The notes: a model not told the origin generated them from the letters alone. A stretch of DNA of 64,000 nucleotides from Phocaeicola_A sp963643925 (GCA_963643925.1 CAVINS010000001.1:1-64000), one strand, 5' to 3'. Shown: positions 25,948 to 35,974, numbered from the stretch's first letter. Made by a program: numbers and translations.

Positions 25948-27579
25948 ATGAGAAATATTACACTCGCTTTCTTCCTCGGTCTCATGGGGATCGTTTCACT
26001 ATCCGCCCAGACCGAACCTACATGGGATAACACCGTCCGTAAGAACTGGAACGACGCGTTCCAGGAGGTGGAGATAACCTCCTCGAAGGACGGGAACATC
26101 CAAAAGGCATTCCTCTACAAGTCGAAACGCGCTACTCCGCAGCCGCTGATTGTCAGCCTCCACACATGGAGTGGCAACTACACGCAATCGGATCCGCTGA
26201 CCAAAGAAATCCTGGCACGTGACTGGAACTATATACATCCCGATTTCCGTGGACCTAACCGTACACCTTCAGCCATGGGAAGCCCGTTGGCTTTGGCTGA
26301 CATAGAGGATGCCATCCGGTATGCATTGGAACAGACCCACGCCAATCCCGAGGAGGTTCACATCGTGGGTGTCTCTGGCGGAGGCTACGCCACGTTGGCC
26401 TCTTTCATGAACATCGATTACCCTGTTAAGTCCTTCTCCGCTTGGGTGCCTATCTCCGACATCGAGGCCTGGTATTGGGAGTCCGTGGGCAGGAGCGCCA
26501 AATATGCTAACGACATACTCAGTGTCGTCGCTCCCGACACGAAGGTGTTCAACAAAGAAACCGCTATCCTTCGCTCTCCTCTGTACCAGTCTTTCCCTAG
26601 GGAGAAGCGTAAGGATTCGCAACTCTACATCTACACCGGCATCCACGATGGCTACACGGGCTCCGTGCCAATCACCCATTCCCTGAAGATGTACAATCGT
26701 TTGGTGGGTGAACTGAAGTATGGCCTCTCGGACATCCATCAGATTATGGAGAAATCATCGTCAGACCCGGACTTGATCTCTTGCGACGAAATGCTGGAGT
26801 TCTTGGGAAAGCGCATCAATCCGGACTATGGCAACAACCCGAAGCTCTTCGACCGCGATGTTCATCTTACCCGCAGTTATGAAAACATTCATTTGACGGT
26901 TTTCGAGGGAAGACACGAGCAAATCCCTCAGGCATTGGGACTGGTTCCCTGTGACTTGCCAGTATCTGACTTGAAATGCAAGGTACTGACGATAGGCGAT
27001 TCCAATGGTGCCATCAAAGGCGGATGGACTGACCGGCTGAAGAAGATGATGCCGCAAGCTACTATTGTGAACCTCTCACAGAGCGGACGCACCATCGGCT
27101 TCGACAACAATGGCAAAGCGAAACTCAACGCTCTCAAGAACATAGATTCTTATCTCGATTCTGCCCAGACGCAGTATAAACAGTATGATTTCATCATCGT
27201 TTGCCTGGGTACCAACGATACCAAGAAGGTGTTCGATGACCGGCAGGCCGAGGTTCCTCAAAACCTGAGTGCGTTATTGGCGAAGATTAAGAAGCATAAA
27301 CTGTATCGCCGTGGCAAGACGCGTCTCGTCTACGTCACCCCTCCTCCCTTGAGGCAGAACAATGTGTTGGAGAAATATGAGGATTCCGGCAACCGTCTCA
27401 TCCGCTTGGTACCTCAGCTGAAGGAGGTGGCGCAGCAGCAAGGCTTTGAGGTGGTGGACATCCACCAGCCCCTCTTGGGCATCATCGACTATTATGCCGA
27501 GGACGGTGTTCACATGAAGGAGCCTGGTCAGGACATTGTCGCTTCCACGATACTCTCCCACATCTCGCAAAAGAAATAA
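25948..27579 (+). CDS. Secreted two-domain esterase (alpha/beta hydrolase + SGNH)
   Basis: A 543-residue exported protein with a signal peptide ending near SLSAQ. Residues about 35-330 look like an alpha/beta hydrolase of the S9/acetyl xylan esterase kind, with nucleophile elbow GVSGGG near residue 142 and a late His in the GRHEQIP region. Residues about 340-543 are an SGNH/GDSL hydrolase: block I TIGDSNG near 349, block III CLGTND near 420 and block V EDGVHMKEPG near 518. Two esterase folds in one chain suggest removal of two acyl groups from a plant glycan. It stands alone just before PUL 1 on the opposite strand, and a strong terminator follows. Confidence 0.82.
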   Translation: MRNITLAFFLGLMGIVSLSAQTEPTWDNTVRKNWNDAFQEVEITSSKDGNIQKAFLYKSKRATPQPLIVSLHTWSGNYTQSDPLTKEILARDWNYIHPDFRGPNRTPSAMGSPLALADIEDAIRYALEQTHANPEEVHIVGVSGGGYATLASFMNIDYPVKSFSAWVPISDIEAWYWESVGRSAKYANDILSVVAPDTKVFNKETAILRSPLYQSFPREKRKDSQLYIYTGIHDGYTGSVPITHSLKMYNRLVGELKYGLSDIHQIMEKSSSDPDLISCDEMLEFLGKRINPDYGNNPKLFDRDVHLTRSYENIHLTVFEGRHEQIPQALGLVPCDLPVSDLKCKVLTIGDSNGAIKGGWTDRLKKMMPQATIVNLSQSGRTIGFDNNGKAKLNALKNIDSYLDSAQTQYKQYDFIIVCLGTNDTKKVFDDRQAEVPQNLSALLAKIKKHKLYRRGKTRLVYVTPPPLRQNNVLEKYEDSGNRLIRLVPQLKEVAQQQGFEVVDIHQPLLGIIDYYAEDGVHMKEPGQDIVASTILSHISQKK

Positions 27580-27582
27580 TCC

Positions 27583-27628
27583 GCAATGGGCGTACTGTAT
27601 CGACGACACTCGATTAGTACGCCCTTGC
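27583..27628 (+). terminator. Terminator of the esterase gene
   Basis: GGGCGTACT (27588-27596) pairs with AGTACGCCC (27616-27624), extended by GCAA/TTGC with one bulge. It lies 4 bp after the stop codon; the downstream side reads TTGCTATATT. Confidence 0.65.
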
Positions 27629-27742
27629 TATATTCTGTCGGTCCTTGACCACTCCTCATTTCAGCTAGAAACCCTTGGCCTTGTGAGGCAAAAGGTAATA
27701 GTATGACGGGCGAAATGTATAGGTAGGTTTGTTGAAGGCCAC

Positions 27743-27882
27743 GTGTCAACCGATTGTTCGTCACGTGTCAACCGATTGTTTGTCACATGTCAACCAATTG
27801 TTCGTCACGTGTCAAACGACCTCACGATAGCTGTCCCACAACCTTATGACACATGACGTAAGACCTCACGACAGCTGTCGTG
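27743..27882. repeat. 22-bp tandem array with a terminal palindrome
   Basis: Four units start at 27743, 27765, 27787 and 27809, each exactly 22 bp: GTGTCAACCGATTGTTCG then TCAC, with ATG for GTG in the third. Junctions read CACGTG. Beyond them GACCTCACGA(T/C)AGCTGTC occurs at 27818 and 27862, 44 bp (two periods) apart. The second copy forms the perfect 16-bp palindrome CACGACAGCTGTCGTG (27867-27882). No gene is supported between 27629 and 28118. Confidence 0.8.
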
Positions 27883-28037
27883 AACCTATCATACCCTAAT
27901 TGTGGCGGCATCGCTGTAGGGTGATTGCACAAACGAGGTGTATACTGATGGCTCGTGCATAATAGTGGTGGGGATAGTCAACCGGGTGTCTTCATTGCCA
28001 AAGATGTAGGTGTGCGGGAGCGGGATATATACAGTAA

Positions 28038-28065
28038 GAGGGCGGACTTTCGCAAGTCCGCCCTC
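28038..28065 (-). terminator. Terminator-like hairpin after PUL 1
   Basis: GAGGGCGGACTT (28038-28049) and AAGTCCGCCCTC (28054-28065) form a perfect 12-bp stem with a TCGC loop, about 50 bp past the end of the minus-strand PUL. The T-run is weak. Confidence 0.65.
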
Positions 28066-28118
28066 CCGGTCATTCACTTCTTATGTTTGTATTGTAAGAA
28101 AGAAATCTTATTTACTCC

Positions 28119-30554
28119 TTAGAAGGTGATGTCGCCACTCTTCACGGTGTGGTTCTTGCCACCATCCCAAGAGGCACCGGTACGCCAGCGCGGGTCGCCG
28201 ATTTGTTTCGTGTAGATGGGGTGAGCCGTCACGCGGGGAGTGTTGTTGTAGTAGAAGCCGCTGATGTCTTTGTGACGATAAGCATCTTTATCAAACGTCT
28301 CTTTGGCATTTACCGTACCAATAGGCGACGGATCCTGGAAGAGCTCTTCAGCGGTCAACTGATAGCCTACAGCATCGTCCTCATTGCCGTTGTGGTTGTC
28401 ACCGAACTTAATCTGCGTTTCACCAAAACCACCGATGTTGTTCTTTCCTTTCGGAGTACCATAGCCGATACCTGTACTGCTGTTTGAGAAGTTCTGATGT
28501 GAGAACATACCATCCAACAGGGTGGACTTTTGTTCTGTTGAACTCTTGTAAGACTGGTATGCCGGAACCACGGTAGAATAGTTGTCTGCAAAGTCGTATG
28601 TCAGATTCTGTGTTTTGACTTCCATACCTTTCATGTAGTAGTCACGACCTCCATCGTTCTTGTTGCCTACAAACACGAAGAGGTTCTTCTTGCAGGTTAC
28701 TGTAGATCCGGAAGGGATGTACCTGATTTCGAAGATTCTACCATGACCCTTGTTCTTGGAGCGTGGTGAGAAATTCACAAACGTATTGTTGGAGACATTG
28801 ATGTTCCACGTTGTACCTTTAGGCCAAGACAGGTTATTGTTCTCCGAAACCAAAGCATGACGTGGAGAGTCAATGATGGTATTGTTGGTGAAGGTCAAGT
28901 TCTTGAAGAAGTTGGACTTGCGGTTGCCACCAGGGCCGGCGAACCATGCATAGCCACGTCCGTCGGTATCATAACCTCCTTCATCGTAGAATACGCAGTT
29001 GTCAACCGTCAGCTTCTCAATAATCTGTCGGTTCGGACCTTGGAAGCGGATAAATCCACGCACGTGTCCGCAGAAGGTACAGTTGGACACACGCAGTTCA
29101 GACAAGATAAAAGACAGACCTTGTGAGTTCATGTTCATGAAATAGTTGCCGGTACCTTTAGCTTTCTGGTCGAAGTAGTTAAACCATGTCATCGGGTGGA
29201 AGTTGATGTTCTCGAATATGATGGACTGGATGGCCAAGGTCACGCCATTCTCTGTACCGGACTGTGCTCTACGACATAGATTCCAGTTTTGACCATTGGC
29301 GGCTGTGTGAGCTTCGTCGTTCCAACCGATGCCCTGCAACACGGTAGCGCGTCCCTTGCCGGCAGCGATATCCTCCGGGTTGGTAGCCAAGGTGAAGCCC
29401 TTGGTCAGATCGACCGATGTGGAGAGGTAATAGGTCTTGCCACCTTCGAGGTAGAATATCTGTCCCTCGGCCAATGTATTGTCCGACATATAGTTGGTCA
29501 GCACTGTGTCGATGCGTGTAGCTATCAAGTCCTTCACGCCATACATTTTATATTGGTCGCCATTCTGCAACAGGGTATCCAACAGCACGGATTCCGCCGT
29601 AGCTGCCGGGAGGTAGATAGGCTCGCCCGGGTCGCCCTGCATACGCACCATATTGGAGTTGTACTGGCGGTCGTAGTAGCGGGTCACGTTGTTGTTCTGT
29701 CCACTCACGATGTAGGCAGCGTTGGACACCAGGTTGTCGAAGTGTACACGTCCCGCAGCCTTGTCCGCATCGGTGAGTTTGTACACGTGCTCTTCCAACT
29801 GCGCGTTGTCGGCAGATGGGACGACACGGATTTCGTCGAACACCCATTGTCCGTTCTCTACTTCGGCTCCTGCGTCCAGGAATTGTTTGTAAGTCTTCTC
29901 CCAATCATCTTCCGTTTCGGGGAGGAAGCATACGTCCATGGAGGTCTTCGTCACATTCTCCACCCAAAAGAGGGAGGGTACGTCGTAACGCATACCGGTG
30001 GTCAAGGCACCTGTCTGGTTACGGCTGTCGTCACGTGACTGATCTTGTTGGTGTGAGCCGTCGCCATATCCGTACCACTTGGAGTTGCGTGGATTGTTGA
30101 GGTCGTTGCGGTCCACCAATGCACGTATGGCATAGAGGTATCCTGTGCCGTACTGCAAGTCCTCGTGGAGGAACGACAGTTGGTCGGCTGTCAGAATGGT
30201 GTCGAGCAGGTTGGGGTTTTCGGCCTTGTCCCAAGAGGTACCCTGTACCTTGGCTTTCAGTTCGTACGCGTCCGCACCTTCCACACCATACCAGAAGAGT
30301 CGCATGTCGTTGACGTGCGTACTGGTCTTGTACCCGTGCTGCACGAGGTAGGTCTCAATTTGCGGATCTACGCGCGATGCGATGTCGCAGTGGTAGTCTG
30401 TCGTTGTCGAGTTCATGTTTTGAGTAAGACGGAACATCGGCATGAACAGACGGTCGGCATCCGATCCGCTAAAGTCTTCGTTGTCGTCCTTACACCCGGT
30501 AAAGATGGCAGTCGAAGCGGCTATGAGCATTGAATATAAAAATATCTTTTTCAT
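28119..30554 (-). CDS. PUL lipoprotein with beta-helix (DUF4957/DUF5123-like)
   Basis: From the ATG at 30554 this is an 811-residue lipoprotein (MKKIFLYSMLIAASTAIFTGC, lipobox Cys at residue 21). A longer frame reaches 30581 but overlaps the SusD stop and spoils the signal peptide. The N-terminal third looks like Fn3-type repeats (YELKAKVQG, DVCFLPETEDDW). The centre and C-terminus have the repetitive NCTFCGHVRGFIRFQG / NCVFYDEGGYDTDG / NNTIIDSPRHALVSENNNLS pattern of a right-handed beta-helix, as in DUF4957/DUF5123 proteins of pectin-related PULs. It may bind or cleave polysaccharide at the cell surface; a lyase active site cannot be assigned. Third gene of PUL 1. Confidence 0.75.
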   Translation of the reverse strand: MKKIFLYSMLIAASTAIFTGCKDDNEDFSGSDADRLFMPMFRLTQNMNSTTTDYHCDIASRVDPQIETYLVQHGYKTSTHVNDMRLFWYGVEGADAYELKAKVQGTSWDKAENPNLLDTILTADQLSFLHEDLQYGTGYLYAIRALVDRNDLNNPRNSKWYGYGDGSHQQDQSRDDSRNQTGALTTGMRYDVPSLFWVENVTKTSMDVCFLPETEDDWEKTYKQFLDAGAEVENGQWVFDEIRVVPSADNAQLEEHVYKLTDADKAAGRVHFDNLVSNAAYIVSGQNNNVTRYYDRQYNSNMVRMQGDPGEPIYLPAATAESVLLDTLLQNGDQYKMYGVKDLIATRIDTVLTNYMSDNTLAEGQIFYLEGGKTYYLSTSVDLTKGFTLATNPEDIAAGKGRATVLQGIGWNDEAHTAANGQNWNLCRRAQSGTENGVTLAIQSIIFENINFHPMTWFNYFDQKAKGTGNYFMNMNSQGLSFILSELRVSNCTFCGHVRGFIRFQGPNRQIIEKLTVDNCVFYDEGGYDTDGRGYAWFAGPGGNRKSNFFKNLTFTNNTIIDSPRHALVSENNNLSWPKGTTWNINVSNNTFVNFSPRSKNKGHGRIFEIRYIPSGSTVTCKKNLFVFVGNKNDGGRDYYMKGMEVKTQNLTYDFADNYSTVVPAYQSYKSSTEQKSTLLDGMFSHQNFSNSSTGIGYGTPKGKNNIGGFGETQIKFGDNHNGNEDDAVGYQLTAEELFQDPSPIGTVNAKETFDKDAYRHKDISGFYYNNTPRVTAHPIYTKQIGDPRWRTGASWDGGKNHTVKSGDITF

Positions 30555-30570
30555 AAATGTTCTGTTGAGA

Positions 30571-32649
30571 TTAATAACCATAATAGTTCTTGTACTGTCC
30601 TACGCTTCGGCTGACTACATCGCGTGGAATTGGCAGGATGTAGCGCACTGGTGGCAGGTTGTCCAATACGTCCTCCGAATCGTAATCGGGCATTGTGGAT
30701 GGGAGTAATGTTCCGCCATCGTCGATGTACATGTAGCCACGTATAGAGTAGCGTATAGCTGCTTTGGCAATACCGGTTTCGTCTTCCAACCAACTGAATA
30801 AATCGACCATTGTCCATACATCCTTGTCTGTGCCTGAGGTCTTTATATTATCCTGCCATTCAACATGTGATCCCCAGTTTTCCCACAGGGTGTTAAGATC
30901 TGGTGTGACATCGTCATCACCGTCATTATAATGTCGATAGAACTCAATGACACCTAAGCTGGAGTCTGTGTTGGGGAAGTCAAATACTTCAGGATAGTTT
31001 GTTTCGGTGTACCTGTTCGGATTTCCATTAACCAACTCGTTCCATTCCGAACGCGTATGGATACGGTAGTATATCTTTTTGGGATATTCGGTCATCTCTC
31101 TATCCGAATGGAAGTATGAATCGTCGTCGGAACCCATGGCATAGTAAAGCCAGAAGTTCTTGTAGATTACTTTGTTGTAGATGTTCCAGCGAACCAGGTC
31201 TTTCCAACGGATACCTTCGCCGCCGAACTCCCAGGCACGCTCGTCCACAATGGCATCGAAGAAAGCCTCTTTGGTGGTGAGATTATCCACATAGGTCTCC
31301 ACCATCTCCGGCTTGTTGGTAGCGTTGCGGAACGCACGCTCACGCACCTGCTTGAGCGCAGCTTTAGCTTCTGCCGTCGGTCCGTTGTTGATCTCGTTCT
31401 CAGCCTCGGCATACATCAGCAACACATCGGCATAACGCATGTAGGGGAAGTTGATGCCGGTGTTTCCCTGTGAGGTGTTGCCCATGGTGTGCGACTTGTC
31501 CCACAACTTGGACCACTTCAGGCAGTAGTTGGTGTAGCTGTTCAGCAAGCTCGGGGTGCCGTTGTTGCTGTATGACCAGTAGCCTGCCACATTGCGGCGC
31601 ACATCTTGAGAGTCGAAACTGTAGCGATAGAAGGCGTTAAGGCCTACCGAGCCACTGCATCGTCCCCACGGATGGTCGGTGTCGCCAGCACTGGAGAGGT
31701 CGGCCTTCGGTCCATGTATATAGCCGATGTTACCATTCACGTTGCGCACGAACGGGATCTCGAAGATGACATCGTCATCGTTCACTACGGTGTAGTTACA
31801 CTCGTTGATGAACACGTCGAAATAGCTATTGGTCAGCTTGTGGGTGGCGGCATCGATCACCTTCTTGCAATATTCGCTGGCAATCTTGTAGTAGTCGGCA
31901 TAGTCAGCCGAGCGTTCCATGGTACCTACGGCCGTGGCATCCTCGCCGTGGCGCAGAGAGTAGCCTGCACGGAACATGGCGATGCGGGCGATGAGGGCCC
32001 ATGCGAACTCTTGTGTACAACGCTCCACGCCTTCGGTCACTTCCTTAGCCTGACGCATTTTCGGTGCAGCCTCTTTCAGGTCGTTGATGAGGTCGGTGAG
32101 GATTTGGTCGCGGTCGCCCATCGGCATGACGAGGGACTCCTGGTCGTACGTACGGGTGAACGAGAAGGGAATGTCGCCCCACAGGATGACCATATCCAGG
32201 TAGTTCATGGCCCGGATACACTTGGCCTCACCAATCATTTGGTCGAGGTCGTCATCGCCATAGAGAGCGGATTTCTCAGCCGCGTTGATAAAGTTGTTGG
32301 CACGCTCTACAGTAGCGTAGGCTGCGTCCCAGATGCTCTTGGCATTGCTTCCGTCGGCCTCGCCGTCGAAGAGTTTCCATTCGTTGTGCGAAGCACTCTG
32401 TTCGCTGGCGGATGAGGTGGACCACTCCACGTCGCTGTTGAAGTTTACGGTGGTGAGGTAGGCGTTTCCGTAGGTGTTGCTGGAACAGGTGGCCTGGTAT
32501 ACGGAGTTGAGCAGACGGTCAGCCTCTTCGAGACTGCTGAATACTTGCTCGTCCGTCACCTTGGAAGGCGCTTCCACATCGAGGTAGTCGTTGCAGGCAC
32601 TGAGTGCTACCAGCGACATACCGCAAATGAGTATATGTTTTATTTTCAT
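30571..32649 (-). CDS. SusD/RagB-family glycan-binding lipoprotein (PUL 1)
   Basis: A 692-residue outer-membrane lipoprotein with lipobox ALSACND near residue 19. The SusD N-terminal region follows (YLDVEAPSKVTDEQVFSSLEEADRLLNSVY is its typical opening, split here only for description; AYATVERANNFINAAEK and GEAKCIRAMNYLDMVILWGDIPF are later landmarks). SusD proteins cover the SusC pore and bind the oligosaccharide. It lies 34 bp after SusC and 16 bp before the beta-helix lipoprotein. Confidence 0.93.
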   Translation of the reverse strand: MKIKHILICGMSLVALSACNDYLDVEAPSKVTDEQVFSSLEEADRLLNSVYQATCSSNTYGNAYLTTVNFNSDVEWSTSSASEQSASHNEWKLFDGEADGSNAKSIWDAAYATVERANNFINAAEKSALYGDDDLDQMIGEAKCIRAMNYLDMVILWGDIPFSFTRTYDQESLVMPMGDRDQILTDLINDLKEAAPKMRQAKEVTEGVERCTQEFAWALIARIAMFRAGYSLRHGEDATAVGTMERSADYADYYKIASEYCKKVIDAATHKLTNSYFDVFINECNYTVVNDDDVIFEIPFVRNVNGNIGYIHGPKADLSSAGDTDHPWGRCSGSVGLNAFYRYSFDSQDVRRNVAGYWSYSNNGTPSLLNSYTNYCLKWSKLWDKSHTMGNTSQGNTGINFPYMRYADVLLMYAEAENEINNGPTAEAKAALKQVRERAFRNATNKPEMVETYVDNLTTKEAFFDAIVDERAWEFGGEGIRWKDLVRWNIYNKVIYKNFWLYYAMGSDDDSYFHSDREMTEYPKKIYYRIHTRSEWNELVNGNPNRYTETNYPEVFDFPNTDSSLGVIEFYRHYNDGDDDVTPDLNTLWENWGSHVEWQDNIKTSGTDKDVWTMVDLFSWLEDETGIAKAAIRYSIRGYMYIDDGGTLLPSTMPDYDSEDVLDNLPPVRYILPIPRDVVSRSVGQYKNYYGY

Positions 32650-32683
32650 ATCGTATTTTCTCCTTTATTGATTAACAGAAAGT

Positions 32684-35600
32684 TTAGAACGAAAGGTTCA
32701 TACCGAACAGGTAACTGTGTGTACGCGGGTAGCGATTATAGTCCACGTTCGGGGTCAGACCGTTCTGGATGTCCACCTCGGGGTCGAAGCCCGAGTAGTT
32801 GGTGAGACAGAAGAGGTTCGAACCGGTGAAGTAGAGACGCAGGCGAGAAATGCCCCAACGCTTGGTGAGGTCGCTTGGCAGGGTGTAACCGATGGTCACG
32901 TCGGTCAAGCGGACAAACGAACCGTCCTCCACGAAGTTGGACAGTGTGTACTTGGTGGTCACGTTCTGCGGGTTCCACAGGGTCTTGCCGGCATTGATGC
33001 GCTCGTACTCGTCGAGGTAGTCGGTGTGCTGCGAGTTGGCGAGCAACGGCTCGTTGAGGTTATAGATCTCGCGGGTACCGTCGGCATAGGTGTTGTAGAT
33101 GTCGCCATAGTAAACCCAACGGTTCTCGTAGTCGAACTTGCTCAGTACGTTACGTGGGTCTGTACGGCTGGAACCTACTGCGGACGAGAGGTTGTAGGCC
33201 GTAGCGTTGATCAGGTCGAAGTTGAGCATGTAGGTGAAGTTGGCCGTGAAGTCGAAGTTCTTGTACTTGCCCGAGATGCCGAAGCCACCTTGTAGTTTCG
33301 GGTTGGTGTTACCTACCACGGTACGGTCGTTGATGTCAATCTTGCCGTCACCGTTGAGGTCTTTCAGTTTGATGCGGCCCGGAGCAGTTCCGTAGAGTCC
33401 TTCCACGGTCGGTTTCTCCTGTACGCCTGGGTTCTCTGCCAGATAGTCTGCATCGTTGATGGCGTAGTTGTAGCCTTCGCGGTGGAACTCGTCGAAGCCA
33501 TAGATGCCGTCGTAGATGTAACCATAGATGAGTCCTACTTCTTTGCCCTCTACCAGGCGGAAGTTGTCCTCAGAGTCCCACGACTTGGCGGGGATGTACG
33601 CATCCGTACCGTTAATCTTCTCCACCTTAGTCTTGTTCATACCCATGTTGAAGTTGGCAGACAACACATAGTCCTTGCCACGGAGGATGTCACCATTGAC
33701 GGTCAGCTCGATACCGCGGTTGCGCACCTGGCCTACGTTCTGCCACTGATAGGTGTAACCTGTGGTGGTAGGAATCTGGCATCGGTAGAGCAAGTCGCGT
33801 GTGGTGTTCCAGTAGACCTCGGGAGTGATGGTCAGGCGTCCGTTGAACAGCGAGATGTCGGCTGCCAAGTTGCGGGTGACGGTGGTCTCCCATTTGATTT
33901 TCTCGTTCGGGAAGAGGTTGTCGGCAGCGTAGTACTTGTCGCCGTTCTGTGTAGTGGAGTTCTCGCCCCAGCTCGGTCCGCCATCGGCGTTGATGGAGTA
34001 CTGGTAGCGCCAGCGGTCGTCACCGATGTTGTTGTTACCGGAGAGACCGTAAGCTACACGGAGCTTCAGGTTGTCGATTACGTCCTTGTTCCACCAGTCC
34101 TCCTCGGAGAGCACCCATGCACCTGATACTGAGGGGAAGTAGCCCCACTGGTAGCCAGGAGCGAAGCGTGTGGAACCGTCGGCACGCATTGTGAACGACA
34201 ACAGGTATTTGTGTTTGTAGTTATAATTGGCCTGTCCGAAGAAGGAGGCTGTGCGGTTAGGAGTGGTCACACTGGAGGTCGACGCGTAAGCTGTACCCAA
34301 GCCCATGTTGTTGAACGCGTATCGGGGAGAGGTTTCCTGCGGGAAGTAGCGCGAAGCCTGGTAGTTAGTAGTCGTCTGTGTGTGGTAGATTTCCTGACCC
34401 AACAGGAAGGCGAAGTTGTGCTTCTCCTTGAGGCTGAACGCATAGTTCAACGTGTTGGTCCATGTGTAGCGGAACGAGCGGGAGTTGGTAATCTGTGCCA
34501 CCGGCATGTTCTCGTTGGCGGCTGCCGTGTCGGTGAGGTAGCCATAGAAGCGGTTCTTGTCGGAGAACGACCAGAACTGTGCGATGTCCGAGCGGAAGCT
34601 CAATCCCTTGATAATCTCCCATGTCAGGCTGGCCTGGTTGGTGAAGCTGTAGGAGTGGGTCAGCTGGTAGTTTTGGTCGATGTCGTCCAGTGGGCTCTTC
34701 ACCATCCAGTAACGCTCTACGGAGAAGTCCTGCCACTCTTCGTCGTAGTTGGTCGCCTCGCGCAGGCCGTTTGTCGGGCGATAGTTGAGCACGCCAATCA
34801 AGCCTTCTGTACCGATGCCTGAAGCACCCGTACCGAGGTCGCGACGGTAGGTAAAACGCGGGTTAATCAACAGCTTCACGTTCTTGGCCAGCTGCACGTC
34901 GATCTTCGTGTTCATGTTGGTACGGCGTACGCCAGAGCCGGCTATGATACCGTCCTGGTTGTGCTGGGTCAGCGAGGTGTTGAAGCGCAACTTCTCGTTA
35001 CCGCCGTTTACCGTCACGTTGTACATTTGCGTCAAGGCACCATCGCCCATCAGCTCGTCCTGCCAGTCGTGGGTAGGCATGCTTTTGTACACGTCCACGT
35101 CGTTGGGGTTACCGAAATCGCGGCGGAACATGTAGGTGTTGCTGTTGCTGCCGATGCAGGCGTCCAACTGGTATCTTACGAACTCGTAGGAGTTGAGCAT
35201 GTCCTGCTTGCCTGCCAACCACGAGAGCTGTGCGTAAGCGTTGAAGTCCACCTTCACCTTGCCTTGCTGAGCCGATTTGGTGGTGACGATGACTACGCCG
35301 TTACCGCCTCGCGCACCATAGACAGCGGTCAAGGAAGCGTCCTTCAATACGTCGATGCTCTGGATATCCGTCGGCGGGATATCGTTGATGTTGTCTGCCT
35401 GGAAACCGTCGACAATGAACAACGGCTTGGAATCCTGAGAGCTGGAGATGGCCGAACCGCCACGGATGCGGATGTTTATGTCGGCACCCGGCGCACCATC
35501 GACAGTGGTTACCTGCACGCCGGCAATCTTACCTTGCAGGGCCTCTGCGGCAGATGCCACAGGCACGATGGCCAGTTTCTGTCCGGACACAGATCCCACG

Positions 35601-35974
35601 GAACCGGTCAAGTCCTTACGGGCACGGCTCGTGTAACCTACAACGACAACCTCTTCGAGAGCTTGGCTGTCGTCTTCCAATACAACATCCACTTGGGGAG
35701 CTGCTTTCACTTCTTGCGTTCTCATACCCATGTATGAGACAACCAACGTACGGCCCTTTGCCGTCTTCAGGGTGAAGTTACCGTCGAAGTCGGTGATGGT
35801 ACCGTTCTTCGAGTTTCCTTTCTCAACTATGGAGGCTCCGATGATCGGCTCTCCACTGGAATCTTTCACATTCCCTTTCACGGTGAGACTTTGTGAATAG
35901 ACTTCTGGGGGTATACATACCAGAAAAGCCATTAGCCACAGAGCCCACTTCATTTTTCTTTTCAAGTCCTTCAT
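32684..35974 (-). CDS. SusC/RagA TonB-dependent receptor (PUL 1)
   Basis: A roughly 1096-residue outer-membrane transporter. The chosen start (35974) gives a positively charged n-region and a signal peptide ending near VYSQ; a frame from 36016 and a Met at 35953 are alternatives. Next come a carboxypeptidase-regulatory-like domain (VKGNVKDSSGEPIIGASIV), a TonB box/plug region (ARKDLTGSVGSVSGQKL, IRGGSAISSSQDSKPLFIVDG) and a 22-strand barrel to the C-terminus (SYLFGMNLSF). It imports oligosaccharides with the SusD partner downstream. No regulator gene adjoins it. Confidence 0.94.
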   Translation of the reverse strand: MKDLKRKMKWALWLMAFLVCIPPEVYSQSLTVKGNVKDSSGEPIIGASIVEKGNSKNGTITDFDGNFTLKTAKGRTLVVSYMGMRTQEVKAAPQVDVVLEDDSQALEEVVVVGYTSRARKDLTGSVGSVSGQKLAIVPVASAAEALQGKIAGVQVTTVDGAPGADINIRIRGGSAISSSQDSKPLFIVDGFQADNINDIPPTDIQSIDVLKDASLTAVYGARGGNGVVIVTTKSAQQGKVKVDFNAYAQLSWLAGKQDMLNSYEFVRYQLDACIGSNSNTYMFRRDFGNPNDVDVYKSMPTHDWQDELMGDGALTQMYNVTVNGGNEKLRFNTSLTQHNQDGIIAGSGVRRTNMNTKIDVQLAKNVKLLINPRFTYRRDLGTGASGIGTEGLIGVLNYRPTNGLREATNYDEEWQDFSVERYWMVKSPLDDIDQNYQLTHSYSFTNQASLTWEIIKGLSFRSDIAQFWSFSDKNRFYGYLTDTAAANENMPVAQITNSRSFRYTWTNTLNYAFSLKEKHNFAFLLGQEIYHTQTTTNYQASRYFPQETSPRYAFNNMGLGTAYASTSSVTTPNRTASFFGQANYNYKHKYLLSFTMRADGSTRFAPGYQWGYFPSVSGAWVLSEEDWWNKDVIDNLKLRVAYGLSGNNNIGDDRWRYQYSINADGGPSWGENSTTQNGDKYYAADNLFPNEKIKWETTVTRNLAADISLFNGRLTITPEVYWNTTRDLLYRCQIPTTTGYTYQWQNVGQVRNRGIELTVNGDILRGKDYVLSANFNMGMNKTKVEKINGTDAYIPAKSWDSEDNFRLVEGKEVGLIYGYIYDGIYGFDEFHREGYNYAINDADYLAENPGVQEKPTVEGLYGTAPGRIKLKDLNGDGKIDINDRTVVGNTNPKLQGGFGISGKYKNFDFTANFTYMLNFDLINATAYNLSSAVGSSRTDPRNVLSKFDYENRWVYYGDIYNTYADGTREIYNLNEPLLANSQHTDYLDEYERINAGKTLWNPQNVTTKYTLSNFVEDGSFVRLTDVTIGYTLPSDLTKRWGISRLRLYFTGSNLFCLTNYSGFDPEVDIQNGLTPNVDYNRYPRTHSYLFGMNLSF

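Noticed and set aside
27889..28077. 62-codon minus-strand ORF
   Set aside because: It begins inside the PUL 1 terminator stem, has no promoter and no recognisable domain.
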